Assembly (NCBI GenBank): GCA_012518015.1 | Contig: JAAYTM010000084.1 | Coordinates: 1-64,000 of the forward strand | Direction: 5' to 3' | Length of the DNA stretch: 64,000 bases | From: Synergistaceae bacterium | GTDB taxonomy: Bacteria; Synergistota; Synergistia; Synergistales; Acetomicrobiaceae | Part shown: one piece after another, positions 30,400 to 43,088 of the stretch | How positions within the stretch are numbered: the first letter of the stretch is position 1 | How the letters are laid out: each line of letters opens with the position of its first letter | The notes under the pieces: model-generated | The model's database searches: none | Told to the model about the DNA's origin: nothing | What the model saw: the letters and a program-made list of their open reading frames with translations, nothing else | Position numbers and translations under genes: made by a program

Positions 30400-31545
30400 G
30401 TGTTTGAAAGTGTTGCGAAAACTTTATTAAAAGAATGCGAAGGAAGATCGATGCTAATGTCCTTTTACATCGATTGTGACAGGAGTCGTAGATCCGTCAA
30501 GGAAATTTCGATTGATCTGAAGAACCTTCAAAAAAAGGCCATTGAAGAGGAAGCTCTTTTTTGCGGAGAGAGCGATTGTAAACAATATAGTGAAAAAATC
30601 ACTTTTATTTTAAACAGGCTCAACGAGGAACTGGTTCACGGAGGCTTAGGTGAGGCCAAGGGTATCGCTTGCTTTGTTGATCTGCAGGGCGATTATTATC
30701 GATTTGTAGAACTTCCAACTCCAGTAAAAAATCAGGTGAAGTTCTCGGATCATCCCTTCTTGGCGCCACTCATAGAAACTCTATGCCCTCACAAGCTTAC
30801 CCTCGTGGCAGTTGTAGAGGCAAGGAGAGCAAATTTCTTCCGAGTGTATGCAAGTACTGTAGACAAACTTTTGACCTTAGAGGAAGACGTGCCTCCTAAA
30901 GTAAAATCGGCTGGTTGGTATGGCCTTGAAGAGACTCGGATTAAAAGGCATGTGGAGAATCACGTTAAAAACCATCTTAAAAATGTAGCAGCTACTCTTA
31001 GGGCACTCTACGAAGATGAAGATTATTCCTTGATATTAGTTGGGGGAAACTCAAATTATGCCCTCGTTGTAGCAGACCTCATCAAGGAGATCGTAACTAA
31101 CATTCCTGTCGATGTCTTAGCAGAATTAGGCATAACTGATCAACCCCATGTAGTCGTGGAGGCTGTGACGTCTTATGCCTTAAAGTCCTTTGTGGTAGAG
31201 AGCTCAAAGCTAGTTGAAGAGATAATAACCGAATACGAGAAAGGTGGACTGGCAGTTGCTGGGCTCAGGGGCGTCGTTTATGCCTCCAATCTTTTCGCTG
31301 TGCATCAACTTCTAATCGACGAATATGAGCCCGTTGCGGGAAAACAGTGTCAATCGTGTGGTGCTTTGGGGGTCGATGAAGTTGAATGTCCTTTATGCCA
31401 TGGCGAGATGGGAGAGATTGAAGATTTGATTGATCTTTTAATCTACAAAACGTTGCGAGATAATGGGGACGTATTGGTAATAGGTGGACAATCTCCTTTA
31501 AGAGAATATGATGGCATAGGTGCTTCACTTCGCTTTGCTGTGTGA
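30400..31545 (+). CDS. eRF1/Vms1-like (bacterial archaeo-eukaryotic release factor family) protein with zinc ribbon
   Basis: eRF1-like domain 2/3 organisation: GWYGLEETRIKRHVENHVKNHLKNVA, GLRGVVYASNLFAVHQLLIDE, CQSCG...CPLC ribbon, GIGASLRF end; GTG at 30400 behind GGAGGTG. Confidence 0.72.
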   Translation: MFESVAKTLLKECEGRSMLMSFYIDCDRSRRSVKEISIDLKNLQKKAIEEEALFCGESDCKQYSEKITFILNRLNEELVHGGLGEAKGIACFVDLQGDYYRFVELPTPVKNQVKFSDHPFLAPLIETLCPHKLTLVAVVEARRANFFRVYASTVDKLLTLEEDVPPKVKSAGWYGLEETRIKRHVENHVKNHLKNVAATLRALYEDEDYSLILVGGNSNYALVVADLIKEIVTNIPVDVLAELGITDQPHVVVEAVTSYALKSFVVESSKLVEEIITEYEKGGLAVAGLRGVVYASNLFAVHQLLIDEYEPVAGKQCQSCGALGVDEVECPLCHGEMGEIEDLIDLLIYKTLRDNGDVLVIGGQSPLREYDGIGASLRFAV

Positions 31546-31553
31546 GCTGTATT

Positions 31554-31600
31554 AAATCAAGTCGAGCAGAAAGGTGTTTTTTCTGCTCGACTTGATTTTT
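31554..31600 (+). terminator. Terminator after the eRF1-like gene
   Basis: AAATCAAGTCGAGCAGAAA / TTTCTGCTCGACTTGATTT 19-bp stem with T tract. Confidence 0.88.
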
Positions 31601-31693
31601 GTAAAAGCGACTTCATTTACGCTTCTCTTTTCGACTTGAACTTTTTAGGCGTTAATTATAGCTAAAGTTTAGTCAAAACTAAAAGCCTTTGTG

Positions 31694-31722
31694 TTGATCG
31701 ATGTGCTCATTGTATTTATACT
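31694..31722 (+). promoter_or_regulatory. Candidate promoter for the S4-domain gene and eno
   Basis: TTGATC - 17 nt - TATACT. Confidence 0.5.
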
Positions 31723-31755
31723 CATGCAGGAGATCACGACAGGGGAAATGAATTT

Positions 31756-33979
<2,224 letters not shown>

Positions 33980-34089
33980 AAACTATCGGGGTAATGAGTC
34001 CACGCTTCGGTTGCTATGCAATTTATGCCGAAGCAGATGACAGGCTAGTGTAATAATATATTAATATATGCTATTAGGAGGGGTTTTCA

Positions 34090-34395
34090 TTGGGCGGACA
34101 AGCTGGATTGTTAGGAATGATGTGGCCGTTGTTACTTTTCATAGTGATATTCTATTTTTTGTTGATAAGACCGCAGAAAAAGCGCCAGAAACAACATCAA
34201 GATATGCTGAATTCTATAAAGCGCGGAGACCAAGTAGTGACCGCCGGTGGTATTTATGGAACCGTTAGGGATGTTAAAGATGACAGCTTCATTCTGGAAG
34301 TTAGTGATGGCGTAAAAATTCGTGTCCTTAAAAACGCGATATCCTTTAAACGAAGTGCTCCCGAAGCCGATGAAACTGAATCAGAGGAGAGATAA
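34090..34395 (+). CDS. yajC: Preprotein translocase subunit YajC
   Basis: FYFLLIRPQKKRQKQHQDMLNSIKRGDQVVTAGGIYGTV. Confidence 0.95.
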   Translation: MGGQAGLLGMMWPLLLFIVIFYFLLIRPQKKRQKQHQDMLNSIKRGDQVVTAGGIYGTVRDVKDDSFILEVSDGVKIRVLKNAISFKRSAPEADETESEER

Positions 34396-34462
34396 ACAGC
34401 CAAGATAGTTGCTTTTTAGCAAAAATCTAATTGTTGCTCACTATTTAGGAGGTAGAAGTCAA

Positions 34463-35866
34463 TTGCCTAAACATGAACGCTGGAAAATCATATTGATCTT
34501 GGTAGTTCTTTTTGCATCTCTTTGGGCTGTGTATCCTCCCAGTGAAAAAATAAAACTCGGATTGGATCTCAAGGGTGGCGTTCATATATTGCTTCAAGCA
34601 AAGGGAACGCCAGAGAACCCTATTAGCAGTGATACTATTGAGCGCTTGATAGCAGTTTTACGAAATCGCATTGACCAGTACGGAGTTGCCGAACCAGTTA
34701 TACAACGCGAAGGTAATGACAGAGTAGTTGTTGAGTTGCCTGGGCTAGATGATCCCGAAGCCGCCATTGAACTTATTGGAAAAACGGCAATGCTGGAATT
34801 TCGTCCAGTCATTGACGCGACGCCTCGACTTCCCCGAAAGCCGGAAAGACAAAACTATGGCAGCGACGAAGAATACGAGTCAGCGATTAAACGATGGGAA
34901 GAATATCAGAGACAAGCTTTGGCAATGGAAAAAAAGTTGTGGAAACATGTCGAAGAAAATCCATCGCTGTCTGTCTTAAAGGGCGAAGATGGAGAGGTAT
35001 ACTTGCTGGGAGCTGCAAGCATTACAGGTCAACATTTGTTGGATGCAAAGGTCGCTTTTGATAACCTAGGGAGGCCTGTGGTGACGCTTAAATTTAACAA
35101 AGATGGCACACATTTGTTTGACGAACTTACTGCTCACAACATTGGAAGACAAGTGGCGATTGTCCTTGATGGGGTCGTAATATCCGCACCTGTCGTGCAA
35201 GAACGGATAAGCGGTGGAGAAGCTCAGATCAGTGGCCGCTTCACGACCGATGAAGCCCAGAGGCTCGCGATAATGCTTCGAGCTGGAGCATTGCCTGTTA
35301 CGGTTGAGATCCTCGAAACGAGGTCGATAGGGCCCACATTAGGCTCCGATTCGATTAAATCAGGCATTAAAGCTGGGTTGATAGGGGCCGTCCTGGTCTT
35401 TCTGTTCATGTTCATATATTACTCTCGTATGGGGTTGGTAGCTAACCTCGCTTTGGTGATGACCATTATTCTTGTCTTGGCTGGCCTTGCAAGTTTTAGA
35501 GCTACCCTTACAATGCCTGGAATCGCAGGGATCATCTTGACATTAGGTATGGCCGTGGATGGGAATATATTGATCTATGAGCGCATAAAAGAAGAGCTGC
35601 GGAGCGGAAAAACTGTCATGGCAGCCATTGATGCCGGCTTCAGGAAGGCCTTTGTCACAATCGTAGATGCAAATTTAACCACCCTCTTCGCAGCTGTATT
35701 TTTGTTCTACTATGGCACTGGGCCTGTTCGAGGTTTTGCCGTTACTTTGAGCATTGGCATAATCGCAAGCCTTTTCTGCGCTGTGTTTGTGACAAAAGTC
35801 TTACTGCGACTCTTTGTGGGCAAGCGAAAAAGTTCAGTCCTTTCCATGACTAAGGAGAGATTATGA
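34463..35866 (+). CDS. secD: Protein translocase subunit SecD
   Basis: LGLDLKGGVHILLQ, GQHLLDAKVAF, GMAVDGNILIYERIKEE; TTG at 34463 behind AGGAGGT. Confidence 0.95.
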   Translation: MPKHERWKIILILVVLFASLWAVYPPSEKIKLGLDLKGGVHILLQAKGTPENPISSDTIERLIAVLRNRIDQYGVAEPVIQREGNDRVVVELPGLDDPEAAIELIGKTAMLEFRPVIDATPRLPRKPERQNYGSDEEYESAIKRWEEYQRQALAMEKKLWKHVEENPSLSVLKGEDGEVYLLGAASITGQHLLDAKVAFDNLGRPVVTLKFNKDGTHLFDELTAHNIGRQVAIVLDGVVISAPVVQERISGGEAQISGRFTTDEAQRLAIMLRAGALPVTVEILETRSIGPTLGSDSIKSGIKAGLIGAVLVFLFMFIYYSRMGLVANLALVMTIILVLAGLASFRATLTMPGIAGIILTLGMAVDGNILIYERIKEELRSGKTVMAAIDAGFRKAFVTIVDANLTTLFAAVFLFYYGTGPVRGFAVTLSIGIIASLFCAVFVTKVLLRLFVGKRKSSVLSMTKERL

Positions 35867-36765
35867 TGTTGGTCAAGTTCAAGGGGAATATCAATTTTAT
35901 GAAATATCGGAAAATTGCTTTGGCACTCAGCCTGGCATTGGTACTAGCAAGCATAGTATTGTTAATGGTGAGAGGGCTGAATTTTGGGATTGACTTCTCT
36001 GGCGGTATACTATTTCAGCTGGAATTTGATGCACCCGTAACGGTCGCTGAGGTTAGAAGTTCCTTGGACAAAATTGGCTTCGGTAGCCCTGTAATACAGT
36101 CTTATAGCGAAAGAGGTGTATTGGTTCGCTTAAAGGGCGATAGAGAAAGTGACCAAAGAGAGATACTGAAGTCTCTCAGGGAAACTTTGGGAGTGGATTT
36201 TAAAGTTTTGCGTGTTGAGATGGTTGGGCCCGCTGTGGGGAGCCAGTTGCGTAAGAGTGCAACACTGGCCACAATATTAGCATTGCTTGCTATGCTGATC
36301 TACATCACCTTTAGGTTTAAGTTTATGTTTGCCGTAGGGGCTGTCATTGCTCTAATGCACGATGTAATCGTTACGCTTGGGATATTTAGCCTTACTTTCC
36401 AAGAAGTTTCGATGCCCTTCATTGCCGGGATGTTAACTCTTGTGGGTTATTCGATTAATGACACAATAGTGATTTTCGATAGAGTCAGAGAAAATTTCAA
36501 ATATTTAAAGGATTGGGGAGTTGTCAATCTTCTTAATAATTCCATAAACCAGTCGTTATCTCGTACCATCAATACGTCACTTACCACCCTCTTTCCTGTA
36601 TTGACACTTTTTTTGTGGGGTGGAAAGGCCATTTCTGATTTTTCCATGGCACTTTTGGTGGGAATCATTGTGGGCACTTACAGTTCCATATACATCGCCG
36701 GGGCGGTTGTGGTGGAATGGTATTTACGATCCCCGGGAGGATCGCGAAAGCTACAAAGGCGTTAA
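35863..36765 (+). CDS. secF: Protein translocase subunit SecF
   Basis: GLNFGIDFSGGILFQLEF, GYSINDTIVIFDRVREN. Confidence 0.95.
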   Translation: MMLVKFKGNINFMKYRKIALALSLALVLASIVLLMVRGLNFGIDFSGGILFQLEFDAPVTVAEVRSSLDKIGFGSPVIQSYSERGVLVRLKGDRESDQREILKSLRETLGVDFKVLRVEMVGPAVGSQLRKSATLATILALLAMLIYITFRFKFMFAVGAVIALMHDVIVTLGIFSLTFQEVSMPFIAGMLTLVGYSINDTIVIFDRVRENFKYLKDWGVVNLLNNSINQSLSRTINTSLTTLFPVLTLFLWGGKAISDFSMALLVGIIVGTYSSIYIAGAVVVEWYLRSPGGSRKLQRR

Positions 36766-36933
36766 AGATCATTTGAGCGAACTGAGGAAAGGCCTTAGAC
36801 TTCGTTCGACAGATTAGCGAATGATGATAACTCTGGTTTTGCGAGAAGTTGCATTGTGCTTGTATATATTATATTTGTTAAGTTAGAATAAGTTTAGGGT
36901 AAGAGCTTTGAGATAAAAGGAGGGTCCTCCTGT

Positions 36934-37230
36934 ATGGATTCAATAATACAATTACTCCTAGGGGGGTTTGGCGTTAGTGACGACCTTATCTCTCTGTGTA
37001 GGTCTTATATGAGTTCTCTTGTGGAAGAAGGAGCCATGGAACGGTGGGCCGCAGAAAAGGTTTTAATGCAGCTTGAAGAGGAACTTGCCAGACGGCGAGA
37101 TACCTTGGTAAGGGGATTCAAAAATGAGATTGAAAAATTTTTATCCTTCTTTCCTTTAGTAACGATAGAACAATTCGAAGCATTAGAGTCAAGGGTAAAG
37201 GCGTTGGAAGAGCAGAGAGCTAACCTTTAA
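36934..37230 (+). CDS. Small phasin-like helical hypothetical protein
   Basis: 98 aa, heptad-rich, C-terminal coiled coil (TIEQFEALESRVKALEEQ); good RBS. Confidence 0.65.
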   Translation: MDSIIQLLLGGFGVSDDLISLCRSYMSSLVEEGAMERWAAEKVLMQLEEELARRRDTLVRGFKNEIEKFLSFFPLVTIEQFEALESRVKALEEQRANL

Positions 37231-37266
37231 GATAAGTTTTTTGTGAGCTCAAAGGAGGCGTTTTTC

Positions 37267-38718
37267 ATGGTTATGAGTCTAGCAGACCGGCTAAAAGGGA
37301 TGATTTCTGTAGCTCTCTTAAACCAGGTCGTTAAGTTGATTGAAGATGGAGATGACAAAAAGCTCGCGTCACTATTTGATGGCATATCGCGTTTAGCACC
37401 GGCAAAGTTCCAGCGCGAGACCTTTAAAGAACTGGCAGAATTGGCAAGGGAAAATCATCCCTTTGTTGGGGTCTTTAGAAGGGTTTTTGAGGAGCTTCAT
37501 CCTAATTGCCGAAAGAAGCTAATCGTAAACTTGATAGTAAACTTCATGGTTCTTTCTCGAGGTATTAGAGATAGGAAGATGAATGAGTTAGGGATTCATA
37601 TTCCTAACTTTATGGTGATAAGTCCAACGATGAAGTGCAACCTAAAATGCAAAGGGTGCTACGCAGGATCATACGATACTTCCAGTGATCTAACCACAGA
37701 GGAAATAGATGATCTTATCTGCCAAGCTAAGGAGCTCGGGATGTACTTTTTTACCATATCCGGTGGTGAACCCTTTACAAGAAAGGACTTGTTTGATATT
37801 TGGGCTAAACACGATGATTGTTACTTTCAGGTTTACACTAACGGTACGTTGATTACCGATGAGGTAGCCGATAGGTTAGTTGAGCTGGGCAATGTAGCGC
37901 CCATGATTTCCATAGAGGGTACGCCAGAAGAAACGGATTTCCGGCGAGGGCCCGGAATGTACGATAAAATAATAGAAACATATCGCAGGCTTAGAAAAAA
38001 AGGAGTGCTGTATGGCTTTAGCGCCACCTGCACTCGTACAAGTGCTTCCTATATATCCAGCGATGAATTTATAGAACATATGCTAGAAGAAGGATGTAAG
38101 GTTGGCTGGTTCTTCCAATACATACCTACTGGCCATGACCCCGATCTGTCTTACATGGCTACACCGGAACAGAGAGCTTATTTGAAGAAGAAGGTAGATG
38201 AGTGGAGGTCGAAATATCCGATATTCTTGGGAGATTTTTGGAACGATGGTCCTTATGTTGATGGTTGCATAGCAGCTGGTTTTAGATATTTGCACGTGAT
38301 TTCCAATGGTGACGTTGAACCTTGTGTATTCTGTCATTTTGCCGTAGATAACATTAGGGAAAAAACTCTCGTCGAGGTTCTGTCAAGCCCCTTCTTTGAG
38401 GCGATACGATCACGTCAGCCTTACGATGATGACAATTTGCTTCGCCCCTGCCTCATCATCGATCATCCGGCGGTATTAAGGGAATTAGTGGCCGAGTATG
38501 GTGCACATCCAACCCACCCCGGTGCGGACAAGTTGCTCAATGAACTTGCAGCGGGTTTAGACGAATATGCCAGAAGAATGAAGGAGATATACGATCCGCT
38601 TTGGGAGGAAGTTGGGCGGGAAAAATATCTTAAAAATCTTGAAAAAGAAGATAGTCCAATGATTCGAAGCAGATATAATCAACGCTGCATCCATTGCAGT
38701 GGGAAAGGTAGAAAATAG
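37267..38718 (+). CDS. Radical SAM protein with an uncharacterised N-terminal helical domain
   Basis: ISPTMKCNLKCKGCYAGSY (CxxxCxxC), ISGGEPFTRKDLFDI, C-terminal Cys sites CVFCHF and CIHCSGKG. Confidence 0.88.
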   Translation: MVMSLADRLKGMISVALLNQVVKLIEDGDDKKLASLFDGISRLAPAKFQRETFKELAELARENHPFVGVFRRVFEELHPNCRKKLIVNLIVNFMVLSRGIRDRKMNELGIHIPNFMVISPTMKCNLKCKGCYAGSYDTSSDLTTEEIDDLICQAKELGMYFFTISGGEPFTRKDLFDIWAKHDDCYFQVYTNGTLITDEVADRLVELGNVAPMISIEGTPEETDFRRGPGMYDKIIETYRRLRKKGVLYGFSATCTRTSASYISSDEFIEHMLEEGCKVGWFFQYIPTGHDPDLSYMATPEQRAYLKKKVDEWRSKYPIFLGDFWNDGPYVDGCIAAGFRYLHVISNGDVEPCVFCHFAVDNIREKTLVEVLSSPFFEAIRSRQPYDDDNLLRPCLIIDHPAVLRELVAEYGAHPTHPGADKLLNELAAGLDEYARRMKEIYDPLWEEVGREKYLKNLEKEDSPMIRSRYNQRCIHCSGKGRK

Positions 38719-38751
38719 TTTAATATATTAATTTTAAAAGGTGGGACTCCC

Positions 38752-39117
38752 ATGAAGAGCTACGTGCTGGCATTAGCATTGGGAATGTTATTAGCGGCTT
38801 TTTATGCTGTTCAGAATAGCGGCATGGTGATAGTAAAATTTTTAATGTGGCAGTGGTCACTTCATCAAGGCATATGGGAAGTACTTGTCTTTGCAGCTGG
38901 GGCGGTTTTAATGTGGATAACTTCATTTGCTGCTCATATTGAATCTCGAAATAAATATAGAAATGATATCAAGGAGCTAAAAAAGCGCATTGCCGACTTA
39001 GAAGAAGAGAAGCGTTCTCTGTTGGATGCTTTGCAACGCGGAAGTGCCTCTTTGACGAAAGAGGCTTCGTCTGAAACTGAATTCGTTGCAAACGAAGGGA
39101 CAGAATTTGAGAAGTGA
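38752..39117 (+). CDS. LapA (DUF1049)-like membrane protein
   Basis: Two TM segments with NSGMVIVKFLMWQWSL signature followed by a coiled coil. Confidence 0.75.
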   Translation: MKSYVLALALGMLLAAFYAVQNSGMVIVKFLMWQWSLHQGIWEVLVFAAGAVLMWITSFAAHIESRNKYRNDIKELKKRIADLEEEKRSLLDALQRGSASLTKEASSETEFVANEGTEFEK

Positions 39118-40766
39118 TTCCTTTACATCCTTATTCGAAATTGCGCGTGTGGAGTTTTGATGATCTTCCCTGTGAGCTGGCGCAATCACTTCAATGTCAT
39201 GAGTTGGTGGCGCTGGCGTTGTATATAAAATATGGCGAACATTTGGATTTTCAAAAGGCTCGGGCATGGTTGCGTCCGAGCCTTGACTTGTTGATGTCAA
39301 ATCTTTTCTTATGTAGTAGTGGACGAGATGTGTTTGCTATATTGCAATCGCTTCCGAGGGGAAGTAAAGTAGCGCTTTATGGCGATTACGATGTGGACGG
39401 CGTTGCCTCCGCTCTTCTTGCAAGCGAGTTTGCAAGCTCTATGGGTTGGCATGCGAGATACTACTTGCCTCACAGATTAAAAGATGGATACGGACTGAAC
39501 GCCGCTGTAGTGAAGACCATTGCGCGTATGGGATTTAATCTTCTAATCGTTACTGATTGTGGAACCAAAAACGAGACAGAAATTGAACAAGCTTTAAATA
39601 TGGGCTTAAAAGTTGTCATTTTTGATCACCACCATGCGGATACAATATGTCATCATGGATGTATAATAAATCCTTACCTAGGAGGAGATAATGAAGCCAA
39701 AACGTTATCCGCAACAGGAGTGTTATGGTGTTGGTTGTGGCAAAGCGGGCTTATTTCAAAGGATTGGTTGATGGAAAGATTAGAGATCGTGGCTTTGTCC
39801 GTGGTTGGAGATTCGATGCCCTTAGGGGTGTTAAATCGTGCTTTAGTAAAAGAGGGCCTTAAAGGGCTGGAAATCACGCGAAGGCCAGGTTTGCAATATC
39901 TTTTCGACAAACTCTCCATAGTGTATCCTATGGATGAAAATCAAATTGCGATGAAGATTAATCCTTGCTTAAACTCTGCAGGGAGGATTTCGCTTGCTGA
40001 GATCGCATTGCAAGCGCTTGAAGCTTCGCCTAAGAGCAAGCTAGCGGCACGTGAACTTCTTTCCTTGAATTATCAAAGGAAGAAGCTAAGCAGTACCGTG
40101 TATGATCAAGCTGCTTCGCGTTTGCGGACTGGACATTTTAGATATGTGTTAGATTCGGCGCATTGGCCTCTTGGCCTTTTAAGCAGCGTAGCAAGTCGTT
40201 TGTGCTATGAGTATAATAGACCAATAATTTTAGCTGCACCTCACGGTAGAAATATGAGGGCTTCTCTTCGAGTTCCGGAGGGTTTAAATGCCATCAAGGT
40301 GTTGGAGGGCATTGCTTCCTATTTGGCTAGTTGGGGTGGGCACAAAGGAGCAGCTGGATTTAGCGTTGAGGCCAAAAGATGGTCGAGTGTCAAGAGGAAA
40401 TTGGAGGAAAGCTTGACCGAGATTAGTGCAAACTGCAGCGAAGATCGATTTGAAGACGCTATTTCTTTGGAGCCAAAAACATGGAATCTTAAACTGTGGA
40501 ATTGTTTCAGGGAGCTAGCGCCCTTTGGGGAAGGCAACGAAATGCCCTACTTTTTTGTCAGCCATGAAGTTGGGGATGTTATAAAGCCCTTGAGGGGCGG
40601 AGATAATTACCGTGTTTCGTCGCAAAGGGGAGAATTACTGGCCTTTGGCTTTGACGAGATGTCAAGATATAATAATAGGATTAAGGGCTGGTTATATCGC
40701 CCATTTGTGGATTCATTTAGAGGTAAATTGAAAATATCTTCAAAGGTAGAGAAGGTAGTTGTATAG
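39114..40766 (+). CDS. recJ: Single-stranded-DNA-specific exonuclease RecJ
   Basis: YGDYDVDGVASALL, DHHHAD, NPCLNSAGRIS, GGHKGAAGFSVE. Confidence 0.92.
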   Translation: MIPLHPYSKLRVWSFDDLPCELAQSLQCHELVALALYIKYGEHLDFQKARAWLRPSLDLLMSNLFLCSSGRDVFAILQSLPRGSKVALYGDYDVDGVASALLASEFASSMGWHARYYLPHRLKDGYGLNAAVVKTIARMGFNLLIVTDCGTKNETEIEQALNMGLKVVIFDHHHADTICHHGCIINPYLGGDNEAKTLSATGVLWCWLWQSGLISKDWLMERLEIVALSVVGDSMPLGVLNRALVKEGLKGLEITRRPGLQYLFDKLSIVYPMDENQIAMKINPCLNSAGRISLAEIALQALEASPKSKLAARELLSLNYQRKKLSSTVYDQAASRLRTGHFRYVLDSAHWPLGLLSSVASRLCYEYNRPIILAAPHGRNMRASLRVPEGLNAIKVLEGIASYLASWGGHKGAAGFSVEAKRWSSVKRKLEESLTEISANCSEDRFEDAISLEPKTWNLKLWNCFRELAPFGEGNEMPYFFVSHEVGDVIKPLRGGDNYRVSSQRGELLAFGFDEMSRYNNRIKGWLYRPFVDSFRGKLKISSKVEKVVV

Positions 40767-40784
40767 ATTAATTAAGGGAGCAAT

Positions 40785-43082
40785 ATGATAATGGAAGGTA
40801 GCGAAAGCCACATGATATCTGGCTACCAGCAAGGTGAATCAGCACTTTCGTCCTCTAAGGGTATGGAAAGAGCTTTAAGAATATTGCGCGATAGCTTCAT
40901 GGGTCGCATCCCCGAAGAAGATAGGGCTACTGTTGTCAGTTTGGCTTGGCAAGAACTTTGGAGTAAGGCTGCAAAGTACCTCGGAAAGGACAAACTTAAA
41001 CTCTTAGGGGAAGCTTTCGTGTTTGCAGCGAACAAACATAAAAAACAAAAAAGGGTAACAGGAGAACCCTACGTCATACATGCTCTCTCAGTGGCAGGGA
41101 TACTTGCGGACATAAATATAGATATAGAGACTCTTGTAGCGGCGCTACTTCACGATGTGGTAGAGGATACCGATGCCACGTTTGAAGAAGTTAAGGAAAA
41201 GTTCGGCACGAATGTGGCCCTCTTGGTAGATGGAGTGACCAAGCTTGGCAACATTGACTTTAAAACCATGGAGGATTATCAAGCTGAAAATTTGCGGAAA
41301 ATGTTCCTGGTCATGGCTAAGGACATTCGGGTCGTGTTGATCAAGTTGGCCGATAGACTTCACAATATGCGCACCATTCAAGTTTTAAGGAGGGACAAAC
41401 AGCTTCGCATTGCGAAGGAGACCCTGGAAATATATGCTCCTTTGGCCCACCGACTGGGAATTTATCATATGAAGCGTGAACTCGAGGACTTGGCCTTTAA
41501 AGTGCTGGAACCAGATATGTACTATGAAATCCGGCGAAGGGTAAGGAAAAAACTTCCCGAGAGGGAGACGATCATAAAGGAAGCTATAGAAATTTTATCT
41601 AAAAAATTAGACGAAGTAGGTACAAAGGCCTTTATAACGGGAAGAGCAAAGCACTTTTATAGTATTTACGAGAAGATGAAGCGCAAGAGCCTCACTGTCG
41701 AACAGATGTATGACCTTCTCGCTCTGAGGGTGATAACTAACTCGGTTGAGGATTGTTATCAGGTTTTAGGTATAGTGCATACAATATGGAAGCCGATTCC
41801 GGGTCAATTCGACGATTACATAGCTAATCCCAAAAGTAATATGTATCAATCACTTCATACTACTGTAGTGGGGCCGAGCGGAGAACCACTGGAAGTTCAG
41901 ATTAGGACATGGGACATGCATTGGATAGCTGAATATGGGATCGCCGCCCATTGGAGATATAAAGAAGGTCGAATAAAACCAGATGACTTGGATACCAAAT
42001 TGACGTGGATAAGGCAAGTTTTAGAGACTCAGCTTGAGACTTCGGAGCCCTCCGAGTTCTTGGAGAATTTAAAGGCCGATGTTTTGTCGACGGAGGTATT
42101 CGTATTCACCCCTAAAGGCGATGTGATATCGTTGCCCAAGGGGGCCACTCCCCTAGATTTCGCTTTTGCTATTCATACGGAAATTGGCAGCAAATGTGTC
42201 GGTGCGATGGTAAATGGTCGTATCGTACCCTTGAGTTATGAGCTTAAAAATGGAGATATCGTAAGAATTCTCACTTCTCCCCAAGGACATCCTTCTAGAG
42301 ATTGGCTGAGCATAGTCAGCACCAGCCGCGCTAGATCTAAGATCAGGGCTTATTTCAGGGCAATAGAACAGACTGAGAAGAAGGAGCGCCTGGAGAAGGG
42401 ACGCGAACTCTTACAGGCTGAACTAACCAAGCACGAAGAATATAGAGACTTTGACATCGAATTATCGTCGAGTTCTTTAAATAAAGTGGCCAGAGATTTC
42501 GGCTTGTCCAATAAGGAGGAACTTTTCGTTGCCATTGGTGAGGGAAACATGTCCCCTTCAGCCGTTGTCGCAAAGCTTACTGAAGCCGAGCAATCTAAGG
42601 TAAAAGGCCCCGCTAAGGTTCCTATCCAGGACAAGACAAAGGAAACGGATTCTGAAATAATGGTAGAAGGGACGGGCGGGGTTATGGTTTCTCTGGCTCA
42701 TTGTTGTTGTCCTGTGCCTGGTGATCAAGTTGTAGGTTACGTTACCACGACTAGAGGAATAACAGTCCATAGGGCTGATTGCCCTAATTTATTAAGGACA
42801 TCTGCTGATCGAAGGGTTGTTGTTTCTTGGGGACAGAGGACTAAAGCCTTTTATACCACTAGGCTCAGGCTAGAAGCAGTCGATAGGGCTGGTTTGTTTG
42901 CTGACGTAACACAAGCCATAAGCGCTGCCGAGGGCAGCATCATTTCTATTAGTGCTCATGTTGTGGACGAAAGCAGAGCCAGGATGAACATGGAAATTCA
43001 GGTTAAAGACGTCGAACAGCTTTATCGCATTATAGCACGCATTAATTCTATTGAAGGAGTGCTAATGGTCCTGAGGGGGTAA
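40785..43082 (+). CDS. Bifunctional (p)ppGpp synthetase/hydrolase RelA/SpoT
   Basis: HD domain LLHDVVEDTDATFEEVKEKFG, synthetase YQSLHTTVVGPSGEPLEVQIRT, TGS and ACT domains. Confidence 0.96.
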   Translation: MIMEGSESHMISGYQQGESALSSSKGMERALRILRDSFMGRIPEEDRATVVSLAWQELWSKAAKYLGKDKLKLLGEAFVFAANKHKKQKRVTGEPYVIHALSVAGILADINIDIETLVAALLHDVVEDTDATFEEVKEKFGTNVALLVDGVTKLGNIDFKTMEDYQAENLRKMFLVMAKDIRVVLIKLADRLHNMRTIQVLRRDKQLRIAKETLEIYAPLAHRLGIYHMKRELEDLAFKVLEPDMYYEIRRRVRKKLPERETIIKEAIEILSKKLDEVGTKAFITGRAKHFYSIYEKMKRKSLTVEQMYDLLALRVITNSVEDCYQVLGIVHTIWKPIPGQFDDYIANPKSNMYQSLHTTVVGPSGEPLEVQIRTWDMHWIAEYGIAAHWRYKEGRIKPDDLDTKLTWIRQVLETQLETSEPSEFLENLKADVLSTEVFVFTPKGDVISLPKGATPLDFAFAIHTEIGSKCVGAMVNGRIVPLSYELKNGDIVRILTSPQGHPSRDWLSIVSTSRARSKIRAYFRAIEQTEKKERLEKGRELLQAELTKHEEYRDFDIELSSSSLNKVARDFGLSNKEELFVAIGEGNMSPSAVVAKLTEAEQSKVKGPAKVPIQDKTKETDSEIMVEGTGGVMVSLAHCCCPVPGDQVVGYVTTTRGITVHRADCPNLLRTSADRRVVVSWGQRTKAFYTTRLRLEAVDRAGLFADVTQAISAAEGSIISISAHVVDESRARMNMEIQVKDVEQLYRIIARINSIEGVLMVLRG

Positions 43083-43088
43083 AAGGAT

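Noticed and set aside
34002-34040. GCTTCGG...CCGAAGC inverted repeat upstream of yajC, considered as a riboswitch
   Set aside because: 7-bp arms with a long loop, no T tract and no recognisable riboswitch core.
36620-36817. 65-aa ORF crossing the end of secF
   Set aside because: Out of frame with secF and no supporting motif.
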